From positions 1 through 35,215 of the IMG/VR virus record IMGVR_UViG_3300035665_000143: a DNA stretch of 35,215 nt; one strand, written 5' to 3'. This DNA comes from a virus. The position numbers and the translations under genes were made by a program. The first letter of the stretch is position 1; the number at the start of each line of letters is the position of its first letter. The notes under the pieces are model-generated. The model was not told the DNA's origin. It ran no database searches and saw nothing but the letters and a program-made list of their open reading frames with translations. Shown here in pieces: positions 26,771-34,673 of the stretch.

Positions 26771-29488
26771 TTAGGCTCGGAAGACGGGCCGGATAGAGCA
26801 GTTGCAGTTGGGGTGCAGCGGCGGGGCGTGGATGCCGTACTCGAACGTGCCAGCTTGCCTGCCGTCCGCCTGTCCAGCGGCTTGCAGCCATGCCATATGG
26901 CGAGCCGCCGCGTCGTCGTCTACGTCGATGTTGCCGAACGCTTGGCCCGGTTGCCCGAACGCCCGACCCAGCGGCACGGTGAAGTTGGCACCCGATGCCA
27001 TGATGGACGCACCCAGCGCGGCCAACTGCGGCTTCGTGTTGTCGTTGTAACCGGGTCCGATCGCCTCGGCTTGTTGGCGGAATCCGGCAGCGGCTACGGG
27101 GTCCATTGACCCATTGGCCTGTGCCGTGTCGATGGCGAGCAGGATGCACGCTTGGCACGGCACCGCAGACAGCACCCATTCCACGCCTTCAACGCGACCG
27201 CCAGCGGAGTACGCCCAGATATTGGTGTAGTTGTCGGTAGCGGCAATCTCAGTGCGGGCGACGGCTACAGAGCGGTAGTTTGCCGAATCAACCGCAGACG
27301 AACGGGCGGACATGAGGGCCGCATCCAACGGCACGCCGCCAGCCTGGGCCGCTACGACGGCGCTGGTAATCAGCGTCCGCTGCGTGTTCGCCATGCCGGA
27401 CGCGACACGGCGGGCGTAACGGTTGGCCGCACCGCCCAAGCCACGGGCACGCCGGGCCTGTTCCGCGATCAAGGCACCCAACGCGGCAAGGCTCAAGAGC
27501 TTGCCGTAGGAAGCCTGAATCACCGGGGCCGCACTGCCGGAGCCGTCCGTTTCCGCCCACTGGTACACGTCCGCAGCAACGCCGCGTGCGACTTCCTTCG
27601 CGTCACCGTCGAGCTTCGCAATCACGTTGCCGACGTTGCCTTGTTCACAATGCTGCTTAATGCTCGCCGCGACCGAACGCCGCATGGCTTCCTTGTCGGC
27701 CTCGTTCATCGGCGAGGATCGGTAGCGCGCAACCGCCTTGTCAATCTCAGCCGCAGCCGCGTCCGCGTCACGCTTGGCGTAGTTCACCTTGCCGAACAGC
27801 ACGCCGAACAGTGACACGCCCACGGCAGCGAGGATGTACGCCGACAGCGTGTCACCCAGCCCCGACTCGTCCACGTTCACGGCGCCGTCGATGCCGATGC
27901 TGGCGTTCTCAGAGTTGGCGATGATCCACGCGGCAACCGCATCCTCGAAGTCGTCGGCAATCTCACCGAATGCGGGGTCAATCGCTTCGCCGTCGTATTC
28001 CTTGACAGTGCAGCACCCGCAACCGGCCTTGTGGGTCAGGTCGTGGATGGCCTTCGTTGCACGCTTGGTCGCTTCCTCGGTCGGGTCAATGTCGTCTTCT
28101 TGCTCGGCCTCTTCGCCCGCCTCGTTCTCGCCCGGTTCGGTTTCCGCGTCGTCAGCCTCTTCCTCTTCCGTCTCGACCGCCAACGGCTGGCCGTTGTACC
28201 GCAGCACGTCGCCGATCGCAGCGTCTACCGGGTCAAGACCCTCAAGGGCGCGGGCCTCGTTGATGGTCATAACGCCGTAGCTGGTCAACTTCTGCACGCG
28301 ATCGGTACGGGCTTGCGTGTCCTCGGCTACCGGGTTGTCGTAGGCAAGCCAATACTCGCCGGGGGTCAGGCCGAACAGGGGCAGAAGGAACTCCGTCAAC
28401 TCTTCCGCGTCGTTGCTGAGACGGGGAAGGATCGTCTGCCGTGCGTACTGCGTCTCGCCAGCCTGTGCCGATGCCCGGTTCGCGTCGTTCATCTTGGAAC
28501 GCGACTCAGGACGCCCCGCCGCAACGTCGATCATGCGGCGGTAGTAGTCCATCTCGGCCTCGTACCCGCGATCCTTCGGGGCGTAGCCGAGCGTGTGTAC
28601 GTTGGTGCCCTCGGGGGCAACCATGAACCCGCCGCGCTTCTGCGGGCCGCGATGCTCGTTCTGAATCTGGGCCTTGATCGACTTCTGGGTATCGACCGAC
28701 GCACCTTGCGGCAACGTGAGCAGCCAATCGGGGCGAGCACCGTTGCGCCAATGCGCGAGCTGTGCGTCAACCGCAGCCTGCAACACGTCCGCAGCCTGAA
28801 TGAGTCCATGCGTCCACGACTCGCCGATACGCCAATCGAGCATCGACGGGCGGAACTTGCCGTGCTGCACCTGCTCGGGGGCGATGTCCAGATACCTGTC
28901 ACCCATCCTCGAGTAGCGGTAGGCAGACACCGGCTCATCCATCGAAGCGACAACGCGCACGCCTTGCGGGGGCAGAAAGTACGCCTCAAGCTCCGGCCCG
29001 TCCGTGGCAACCCACGCGAACGAGTTACCAACGGTTTCTTTGCTCTTGAATCGCAGGTACGTCCAGTCCCGCCCGCTCATCCACGGGTTGGGCCTGCGGA
29101 GGAACGCGAGAAGGTCGCCGTTCACAACCTCCTCGATGTCCTCACCCTGAGTCGCCCACGCGATCGCCTTCAGGCTCGGGTAGTCGCCCGTATCGCCACG
29201 CAGGTACGCCGTACGTGCCTTGTCAACCTTGACGCCGCCCCACTGCTTGCCACGCCCCGACGCCTTCGCAGAGCGGTACAGACGCATCGGCACGCCCGCG
29301 CACGTCTGGGCGTTGTCGTGCGCGGCAATCTCTAGCCACTGGTTGATACGGGGGAGCAGAAGGTCCGCACGCCCCGCGACGGTGAACCGTGCGCCGCTCG
29401 TATCCTGCGGGCGTACGTACGCCAGCGAATACTCGACAGACGCATCGGTGGGTTTGATCGTGCGCGGCTTCGCGCGTGCCTTTGCCAT
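26771..29488 (-). CDS. Portal protein fused to MuF/SPP1 gp7-like minor head protein
   Basis: The 905-residue product has an N-terminal portal domain (about 1-435; SAYRYSRMGDRYLDIAPEQV, RRMIDVAAGRPESRSKMNDA, TQYARQTILPRLSNDAEELT, LTPGEYWLAYDNP). This is followed by a strongly acidic linker (439-472), a Cys cluster (HKAGCGCC, about 487-493), helices, and a C-terminal MuF domain (RTEIAATDNYTNIWAYSAGG, EWVLSAVPCQACILLAIDTA and the ending PPLHPNCNCSIRPVF). Portal and MuF are usually two genes; here they are one chain. It forms the DNA gate and carries the minor head domain inside the capsid. Confidence 0.85.
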   Translation of the reverse strand: MAKARAKPRTIKPTDASVEYSLAYVRPQDTSGARFTVAGRADLLLPRINQWLEIAAHDNAQTCAGVPMRLYRSAKASGRGKQWGGVKVDKARTAYLRGDTGDYPSLKAIAWATQGEDIEEVVNGDLLAFLRRPNPWMSGRDWTYLRFKSKETVGNSFAWVATDGPELEAYFLPPQGVRVVASMDEPVSAYRYSRMGDRYLDIAPEQVQHGKFRPSMLDWRIGESWTHGLIQAADVLQAAVDAQLAHWRNGARPDWLLTLPQGASVDTQKSIKAQIQNEHRGPQKRGGFMVAPEGTNVHTLGYAPKDRGYEAEMDYYRRMIDVAAGRPESRSKMNDANRASAQAGETQYARQTILPRLSNDAEELTEFLLPLFGLTPGEYWLAYDNPVAEDTQARTDRVQKLTSYGVMTINEARALEGLDPVDAAIGDVLRYNGQPLAVETEEEEADDAETEPGENEAGEEAEQEDDIDPTEEATKRATKAIHDLTHKAGCGCCTVKEYDGEAIDPAFGEIADDFEDAVAAWIIANSENASIGIDGAVNVDESGLGDTLSAYILAAVGVSLFGVLFGKVNYAKRDADAAAAEIDKAVARYRSSPMNEADKEAMRRSVAASIKQHCEQGNVGNVIAKLDGDAKEVARGVAADVYQWAETDGSGSAAPVIQASYGKLLSLAALGALIAEQARRARGLGGAANRYARRVASGMANTQRTLITSAVVAAQAGGVPLDAALMSARSSAVDSANYRSVAVARTEIAATDNYTNIWAYSAGGRVEGVEWVLSAVPCQACILLAIDTAQANGSMDPVAAAGFRQQAEAIGPGYNDNTKPQLAALGASIMASGANFTVPLGRAFGQPGQAFGNIDVDDDAAARHMAWLQAAGQADGRQAGTFEYGIHAPPLHPNCNCSIRPVFRA

Positions 29489-29491
29489 TGG

Positions 29492-30790
29492 TTACGTGAG
29501 CCGTTCGGCCCATTCGTCGTCGTTAGAGAGTGAATCCCAGATGTCCCGGTCTTCCTTGCCGAGTCCAACCCATTCAACTTTGATCTGGCCCGCCACCTTC
29601 ACGCGGTCATGCCGAAGGGCAGCAAGGGCCAGGGCTATTACGCAGTCGTCGTGCAGGCCAGCAGGTGCCGAATACGACACGCGGCCAGTTCTCCCAACCT
29701 CGTACTCGTACGCTTCAAGCTCACCCTGAATCTGACACTCAGGGCTGTTCGGGGGGTATGCGATCGTCCGTTGCTGGATGGACATGCACAGCCCTTCCAG
29801 CAACATCTGTTTCTTCGCGCCGGTCTGGAAGCCTTCCACATTCGGACACACACGCCGCAGACGATCGACAACCGGCGAACCTACGCCAGCCTCGTCCACC
29901 ATCGCGGGCAGTTCGCCGATGATCTTCGCCAGCTTCTCCGTCGTCAGTTCCCAACCCAGCTTGTGCCACCGCTCAAAGAAACACGTTGCCCCGTCCTCAT
30001 CCAACCCCACGATGACGGTGTAATCCTGAGCGTTTCCTAAGTCGGCACCGAAGCAGACCGGAGGCTTTGACGACATCGGGCGGATGCACGCGCGGATGTG
30101 GGACAAGCCAAAGGGGTTGGCCCCGTCCTCGCTTGGCTCGCACAGGTAGAGTTCCTTGAAAACGTGTTCCGGCAGTACCCGCTTAGCGTCCTCGACTTCC
30201 TCGGGATTCGTCACCCCGTCCGCGATGGCGTCCATTGCCGTGCGGACGTGGTACGCGAGTCCTTGCTCTCCCTGCTTTGCTTTCAGCCCCAGTGCGTACG
30301 CCCAGTTCGCCCGGCCCTTGACGTTGCCGATGATCCTGATAGGCCCGCGTGTCGCCGTCGTCGTAGACCGAACCGCGTGCCAGGCTTCCACGTTGACGCG
30401 GCTGGCCTCGTCAATCACCGCCGATGCGTAGTCGGCACCGTACACGCTGTCTGCGTTGTCGCCGCCCTTGAAGAACCACCGCGAGCCGTTGGCGAACTTG
30501 ATGCACAGCTCGGACTTGTTCTCATCCCAAATGATCTTGCCGGGGTCTGCCTTGCGGAGCCACCGGGTAAGCCGGTCGTACGCAATCTTCGCCTGCGGGT
30601 ACACCGACGCCAGCCACAGATGCGACTTGCCCGCGCCCGTTCCGAAGCACTGGCCGAACTGCCAGATCAGCCCGCCAACCGTCTTGCCGCTCTTGGTCGA
30701 TCCGTCACAGACAACGATGCGGGCGGGGTCGTAGAAGATCTTGCGCTGGTGTGGTGTCAGCGCGGGGAGGTTGATCTGTACCTTGTCCAT
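29492..30790 (-). CDS. terL: Terminase large subunit
   Basis: The 432-residue product has Walker A (CDGSTKSGKT, 29-38), Walker B (AVIDEAS, D127-E128), a motif III-like region after RIIGNVKGR, and the nuclease domain with GADLGNAQDY (D250), MVDEAGVG (D299) and HDDCVIALALA (D381/D382). It pumps DNA into the prohead and cuts it. The ATG overlaps the TAA of the preceding gene as TAATG. Its sequence type could be compared with known terminase groups to predict whether ends are cos or headful, but that cannot be read directly. Confidence 0.92.
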   Translation of the reverse strand: MDKVQINLPALTPHQRKIFYDPARIVVCDGSTKSGKTVGGLIWQFGQCFGTGAGKSHLWLASVYPQAKIAYDRLTRWLRKADPGKIIWDENKSELCIKFANGSRWFFKGGDNADSVYGADYASAVIDEASRVNVEAWHAVRSTTTATRGPIRIIGNVKGRANWAYALGLKAKQGEQGLAYHVRTAMDAIADGVTNPEEVEDAKRVLPEHVFKELYLCEPSEDGANPFGLSHIRACIRPMSSKPPVCFGADLGNAQDYTVIVGLDEDGATCFFERWHKLGWELTTEKLAKIIGELPAMVDEAGVGSPVVDRLRRVCPNVEGFQTGAKKQMLLEGLCMSIQQRTIAYPPNSPECQIQGELEAYEYEVGRTGRVSYSAPAGLHDDCVIALALAALRHDRVKVAGQIKVEWVGLGKEDRDIWDSLSNDDEWAERLT

Positions 30791-31095
30791 TAGCCCGCGT
30801 CGTCGAAGCGGATTTCAATGACCATTTCCTTGCGGTCGGTCGCTTTGCCGCCGTCTACCCGCTCCTCGGCTGCGATTTCGGACGCGAGCTTGTCGCCGCG
30901 AGCAATCACACCGATAATGATTTCAGCCGCCTTCAGCCGTTCCTTGTCGCTGGCAAGCGGGTTATCACGGATGTTGCGGACCATCGCCACCGTCTGGTCG
31001 AAGTCGCTCCGCAGCACGTTGTCAGATTTGAGCAGGCGTTCGGCGCGGGAGAGAACCCCGCTCACCTGAAGCCCGCCGCCGATGGTGTCTGACAT
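30790..31095 (-). CDS. Possible terminase small subunit
   Basis: The 101-residue product lies directly upstream of TerL. It is helical (SRAERLLKSDNVLRSDFDQT, VAMVRNIRDNPLASDKERLK, AAEIIIGVIARGDKLASEIA) with a charged C-terminus. The D-K-E-R-L-K-A-A-E-I-I segment resembles the oligomerisation helices of small terminases, and the neighbourhood fits. I see no clear HTH at the N-terminus. The HTH proteins at 34442 and 34674 are rivals for this role. Confidence 0.5.
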   Translation of the reverse strand: MSDTIGGGLQVSGVLSRAERLLKSDNVLRSDFDQTVAMVRNIRDNPLASDKERLKAAEIIIGVIARGDKLASEIAAEERVDGGKATDRKEMVIEIRFDDAG

Positions 31096-31097
31096 GG

Positions 31098-31640
31098 CTA
31101 GTTCAGGAACATCACTTCAGCCGTGGGCGTGCCGCCGTTGGTCAGGCCCGCACCTGCGGTCTGGACCAAGAGCAGGAAGTAAGCCGCGCCGCTCACGTCG
31201 AAGGCTGAGGAAGGGTTGGTGTACAGGAAGGTCGCGTCCTTGACCTGCGTGTTACCGGACGCCGCCGCGAACGTCAGCGTGGTACCCGTGCCCGCCAGGG
31301 TCGTCGCGTCGATACGCATGATCGTGGCATCGCTCGGCACCGTCGATGCCGTCACTTCCTGATCCGTGTACACCGCGTAGCAGTACACCACGGGCGAGGT
31401 CGAGACAGCCGAGATAGCCACCGCACACTTGCCCCGCACGATCGCGCGGGTGCAGTTGTCGGGCACACGCACCCACACGGCGTTCGTGTCCGCCGCGTTG
31501 CTGGGCGTGGCGAGGTTCGTGGCGCTTGACGCCGTGGCAATCAGGCTGTTGTGGCACGTGATCCACTTGCCCTTGACGCTCGCCGGGTACACGACATTAC
31601 CCGCGAGGAAGTTCGCTCCCGCGTTTGCTACTGCTGGCAT
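31098..31640 (-). CDS. Beta-rich structural-type protein
   Basis: The 180-residue product (MPAVANAGANFLAGNVVYPA, SVKGKWITCHNSLIATASSA, RVPDNCTRAIVRGKCAVAIS, STSPVVYCYAVYTDQEVTAS) has the Ala/Thr/Val composition and strand rhythm of small virion proteins, and resembles the putative decoration protein at 24023. It is odd to find it before the terminase. It could be a head-fibre or adhesin-like protein. Function inferred from composition only. Confidence 0.5.
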   Translation of the reverse strand: MPAVANAGANFLAGNVVYPASVKGKWITCHNSLIATASSATNLATPSNAADTNAVWVRVPDNCTRAIVRGKCAVAISAVSTSPVVYCYAVYTDQEVTASTVPSDATIMRIDATTLAGTGTTLTFAAASGNTQVKDATFLYTNPSSAFDVSGAAYFLLLVQTAGAGLTNGGTPTAEVMFLN

Positions 31641-31652
31641 GGTTTGTTCTCG

Positions 31653-32297
31653 CTATCTGCTAGAGCGTGCAATGCCGATCGGCCTGCCCGCGCGGGATCG
31701 GAACCCGTCCGCTTCCCAAGTTGCTGTTACGTACATTGCATCCACGAACGGCGTGCGACCGGCGCCGCCGTTGTTGTCGTTCTGGAGCAGGCCCATCACG
31801 ATCTTGAAGTCAGCCCCGCGAATGTCAGACACCACGATCGGGGTGCTGACGCGGTTGCCGAAGATTCCGTTGAGGCTCGACCCGCTGTTCATCGACAGCA
31901 GGGCAAGCGGTGCCGTGGACAGGGAGAACCCGCCCTCTCGCGTACCCGCACTGGCGTTCGTGCGTGCCGAGTTCACGCGCCCGTAGGCGAGCAGGCCCGC
32001 AACGCTTGTGTACGCCCAGATGCCCACAGACAGGCCCGTAAGCGTGGCCGTCTCCGGTATCGTCTGGCTAATCGTGCTGGTCGCGTCCGCTTCGTTGATC
32101 CAAGTGCCGAATACAAGGTTGTTGATGACCCAGCTCGTGCCCGTCAGGGGTGCTGCCGGTGTCGCGTACGTCGTGTCTACCGGGCCTGCTGCGTTGCCCT
32201 CGGTGCCGTTCCAGGTCGTCACGCCCACGCCAACGTCACCGCCGAACGCGGAAGCCGATGCCGTCACGTTGGTTGCGTAGAACGTGGCGGTAGGCAT
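31653..32297 (-). CDS. Beta-rich structural-type protein, paralogue 1
   Basis: This 214-residue product begins MPTATFYATNVTASASAFGG and runs as a beta sandwich (GLSVGIWAYTSVAGLLAYGR, DFKIVMGLLQNDNNGGAGRT, DAMYVTATWEAD) with a basic end (RSRAGRPIGIARSSR). It shares its opening M-P-T-x-x-F-Y-x-T, middle W-I-x-x-A-D/T and the basic tail with the next upstream gene, so the two look like diverged duplicates. Possibly virion fibre or head-associated proteins. Confidence 0.5.
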   Translation of the reverse strand: MPTATFYATNVTASASAFGGDVGVGVTTWNGTEGNAAGPVDTTYATPAAPLTGTSWVINNLVFGTWINEADATSTISQTIPETATLTGLSVGIWAYTSVAGLLAYGRVNSARTNASAGTREGGFSLSTAPLALLSMNSGSSLNGIFGNRVSTPIVVSDIRGADFKIVMGLLQNDNNGGAGRTPFVDAMYVTATWEADGFRSRAGRPIGIARSSR

Positions 32298-33025
32298 TAC
32301 CAGATGACTCGGCTACGGACACGGGAGGGGCGGATGCGGGCGGATGCTGTGCCAGGTTCGGTAAACGTCACGGACATACGCACGCCGTTGAAGCCCATCG
32401 CTGGCGAGTTGTCGAAAACGTCGCCGGTAAACCCAAGCCGTGCGTTCAGGGCGTACGTCGAATCCCGCAGTTGCGTTGTTGTCGGGAGCGTGGCCGCGAG
32501 GTTGATGAAGTTGGTCGATGGTCGGTAGAAATAGAGCGGGACAATCGAGCCGAAGTCAAAGAACGATGTGCTTGTCACTACCGAACCAAACGCGCCGCCG
32601 CTCGTGCGTTGCTGTGCTTGGAACTGATAGCTGTTGACGCCCGGTCCACCCGTTCCGCTGATGCCGAGGTCTGCGTCGTTCACCCTGAAATCAAACGTGA
32701 TTGCCGTGATGGTTGCGGACGCTGAAAGGACCGTTGCAACGTCGGCGTTGTCTGTAATCCGCAACCATGTACCCAGCCGGAACATCTTCGAGAACCCGCC
32801 CGCGCCGATGCTTGTGGTGGCCGTGTACGCAAACTCATCAACCGATCCGGCGTATGGGAGGGCCGCGCCCTGCGTCAATGATCCAGCGTTCGTGAGGCTG
32901 TCCGAATCCTTGTTGTACTTAGTCGTTATGTTGGTCCAGCTTGTCGCGCCCGCGCCCTCAATCAACGAGCCCTCACCCGCGACAGGCTGTGAACCCGCCG
33001 TGGGGTAGAACACTTCCGTAGGCAT
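32297..33025 (-). CDS. Beta-rich structural-type protein, paralogue 2
   Basis: The 242-residue product (MPTEVFYPTAGSQPVAGEGS, LGTWLRITDNADVATVLSAS, TITAITFDFRVNDADLGISG) is beta-rich and ends with a basic tail (ASARIRPSRVRSRVIW). The start, the G-T-W-L/I strand and the end correspond to the 31653 gene. ATG to stop coupling with neighbours (TAATG) suggests an operon. Likely virion surface protein, receptor-binding possible. Confidence 0.5.
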   Translation of the reverse strand: MPTEVFYPTAGSQPVAGEGSLIEGAGATSWTNITTKYNKDSDSLTNAGSLTQGAALPYAGSVDEFAYTATTSIGAGGFSKMFRLGTWLRITDNADVATVLSASATITAITFDFRVNDADLGISGTGGPGVNSYQFQAQQRTSGGAFGSVVTSTSFFDFGSIVPLYFYRPSTNFINLAATLPTTTQLRDSTYALNARLGFTGDVFDNSPAMGFNGVRMSVTFTEPGTASARIRPSRVRSRVIW

Positions 33026-33027
33026 GG

Positions 33028-33240
33028 CTAGGCAAGGGTCAGGGCCGAATAGACGAAAGCGCCGACAACAAGCTCTGCGGCATCGGGGTCGGACACGTCA
33101 TCAAACACGCGGGTTCCGGGGGCACGGACAAGCCCGGCGTTCATCGTCAATCCTTCGGGGTCGTTCGCAAGGGCAAACCGAACGATGAGGTTCCCGCCCA
33201 CCTCCACGCGATCTGTCACGATGAGCTTGCGGGTTTGCAT
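33028..33240 (-). CDS. 70-residue beta-type small protein
   Basis: ATG at 33240-33238 overlaps the preceding TAA as TAATG. The product MQTRKLIVTDRVEVGGNLIV then RFALANDPEGLTMNAGLVRA and ELVVGAFVYSALTLA looks like one small beta domain. It precedes the two paralogous structural proteins and could be an accessory of them. No family. Confidence 0.5.
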   Translation of the reverse strand: MQTRKLIVTDRVEVGGNLIVRFALANDPEGLTMNAGLVRAPGTRVFDDVSDPDAAELVVGAFVYSALTLA

Positions 33241-33572
33241 TACTTGTGTGCCTGCTGACTTGCCTTCGCGTCGTTGCCGCTGGCGACCACCTTGACGCCA
33301 AGCCCGATCAACGCGGTGATTGATGCGGTGATTGCAGCCGCCACCCACCCGTTCACGCGCAGGTTGCGGGTCTTGTCCGCTTCCGCTTTTTCGCGGGCCT
33401 GTCGCTCCATTTCGGCCATGCGGAACAACAGCCCGCTTGCGGGGTCGCCGTTGCCGGTCAGGAACTTCTCAATACGGTACTGGCCCTCAATGAGCCTTCG
33501 CACGTCCTGAGCGATGATCGCCAGTTCGTAGCCTGCGGTATGTTCGGTGGGGTCGCTTTGCGGGGCACTCAC
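33240..33572 (-). CDS. Holin-like / XhlA-type membrane-anchored protein
   Basis: GTG at 33572-33570 overlaps the lipoprotein stop. The 110-residue product has an acidic N-terminus, a helical segment (YELAIIAQDVRRLIEGQYRI), a coiled-coil-like linker (RMAEMERQAREKAEADKTRN) and one C-terminal membrane helix (GWVAAAITASITALIGLGVK) before a polar end. Coiled coil plus one C-terminal span is the layout of XhlA-type lysis proteins. Together with the neighbouring lipoprotein it may form the lysis cassette. Confidence 0.5.
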   Translation of the reverse strand: MSAPQSDPTEHTAGYELAIIAQDVRRLIEGQYRIEKFLTGNGDPASGLLFRMAEMERQAREKAEADKTRNLRVNGWVAAAITASITALIGLGVKVVASGNDAKASQQAHK

Positions 33573-34345
33573 GCCTTGACTCCGATCTTCTTCTTCGCGT
33601 ACTGCTCAGCGTCAATCACCGCTCGCGTGACGCGATCCTGCACGCGGTTGGCGATCGGGGTGAACTTGTCCCACACGATGGCCCCTTCCTTGCGGGCCTC
33701 ATCGACGGTCTGCATGACTTCGCGCAGGCTCTTGTTCTTGACCCACACGAGGTAGACGAAGTACGCAACGGCTGCACCCACGGACACGGCACCGATCCAC
33801 CACGCATACGCCAACAGCCAATCGAACACAAGGATGCTGGCGAGGGTGCAGGCGAAGATGCCGGACAGGGTGAGGTTGGGGAGTTTGCCGAACAGGAAAA
33901 GGGCAACGGTCACGCCCAGACCGATCACGCAGACGACGGCAGACAGGCCCAGCACGCGGTTCTGTAGGCGGTCGCGGTCAGACTTCAGGCTCGAGTTCTC
34001 GCGTGCGAGGCGGTCAATTTCGCCCTGTGCAGCCCGGAGCGAGCCAGCGGCGGCGTGGATCGCGTGTGCGTCGTCGCGGATTTCCTGCGACTTGGCGGCG
34101 ATTGCGGCGGCTTCCTCGGGGGCGCGGTCGCTTGCAGCCTGTGCTTGGCTGTCGATCTGCTCCGTCGCGTTGATCTGAGCCTTCGCACGGGCCTTGATGT
34201 CGTCGCCGACGCCTTCGACGCCGGGCACCTTGATCGGGGCGGGCGTGGTGTTGCAACCCGCCAGCGTCATAAACGCAAGCAGGAACAGCACCGCAAGGGC
34301 ACCGACGCCGACGCGGATCAGGGTGTGACGGAGGTTCTTCGACAT
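33569..34345 (-). CDS. Lipoprotein with coiled coil and C-terminal membrane segments
   Basis: Starting at ATG 34345 (258 residues), the product has a signal sequence (MSKNLRHTLIRVGVGALAVL) with lipobox LAGC (Cys31), a coiled-coil region (about 45-130, IKARAKAQINATEQIDSQAQ, AARAAQGEIDRLARENSSLK type), then two or three hydrophobic helices (about 134-205: VLGLSAVVCVIGLGVTVALF and the VFDWLLAYAWW-ending region) and a basic tail. Lipoprotein plus coiled coil suggests an outer-membrane spanin-type function, but the extra spans are not typical. Needs a diderm envelope. Confidence 0.55.
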   Translation of the reverse strand: MSKNLRHTLIRVGVGALAVLFLLAFMTLAGCNTTPAPIKVPGVEGVGDDIKARAKAQINATEQIDSQAQAASDRAPEEAAAIAAKSQEIRDDAHAIHAAAGSLRAAQGEIDRLARENSSLKSDRDRLQNRVLGLSAVVCVIGLGVTVALFLFGKLPNLTLSGIFACTLASILVFDWLLAYAWWIGAVSVGAAVAYFVYLVWVKNKSLREVMQTVDEARKEGAIVWDKFTPIANRVQDRVTRAVIDAEQYAKKKIGVKA

Positions 34346-34349
34346 GATG

Positions 34350-34437
34350 AAAAACGCACCCACGCGGGTAGGCGGGGGTACGCGGCGAGGCGTGATCGCA
34401 GGTAGTCGGGCGTGTGCCCGTGGAGGTGCGCGCCTCG
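34350..34437 (-). terminator. Structured gap with possible terminator
   Basis: Between two genes (34346-34441), CGAGGCG (34386-34392) can pair with CGCCTCG (34431-34437) around an inner CGGGC-GTGT-GCCCG hairpin (34407-34420). A second small hairpin (34355-34374, CGC-ACCC with GGGT-AG-GCG) is followed by five T on the minus strand (34354-34350). The T-run makes a leftward terminator plausible, though weak. No coding sequence seen. Confidence 0.4.
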
Positions 34438-34441
34438 GCGA

Positions 34442-34672
34442 TTAGATGGTTTCGGCTTGCTCTTCTGCGAGACGCACCTTGCGGTACTTGTCACCAAACG
34501 CACGCAGGCGGTTCTTGGCGGCGTGCAAGGTCCGGTGCGGTATGCCGTGCTTCTTTGCGGCTTCTCGCAGGCTCATGTTGTTTTCGATCAAATCGCGTAA
34601 TGCGAGGTAAACCTTGACGTTGGCGAACGCCGCACAGAACACACCGAACTTCGCGGTGTCGCTGTGAATCAC
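34442..34672 (-). CDS. 76-residue HTH protein
   Basis: GTG at 34672-34670, one base after the preceding stop, is chosen by coupling. The product MIHSDTAKFGVFCAAFANVK then VYLALRDLIENNMSLREAAK, KHGIPHRTLHAAKNRLRAFG has a clear helix-turn-helix (M-S-L-R-E-A-A-K-K-H-G-I-P-H-R-T-L). This kind of HTH occurs in small terminases and in late regulators. It sits at the entry into the late genes, before the lipoprotein. Confidence 0.6.
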   Translation of the reverse strand: MIHSDTAKFGVFCAAFANVKVYLALRDLIENNMSLREAAKKHGIPHRTLHAAKNRLRAFGDKYRKVRLAEEQAETI

Positions 34673-34673
34673 G

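Noticed and set aside
28031-29335. Plus-strand 430-codon frame over the portal gene
   Set aside because: Shadow of the portal-MuF coding strand, with arginine-rich anonymous sequence.
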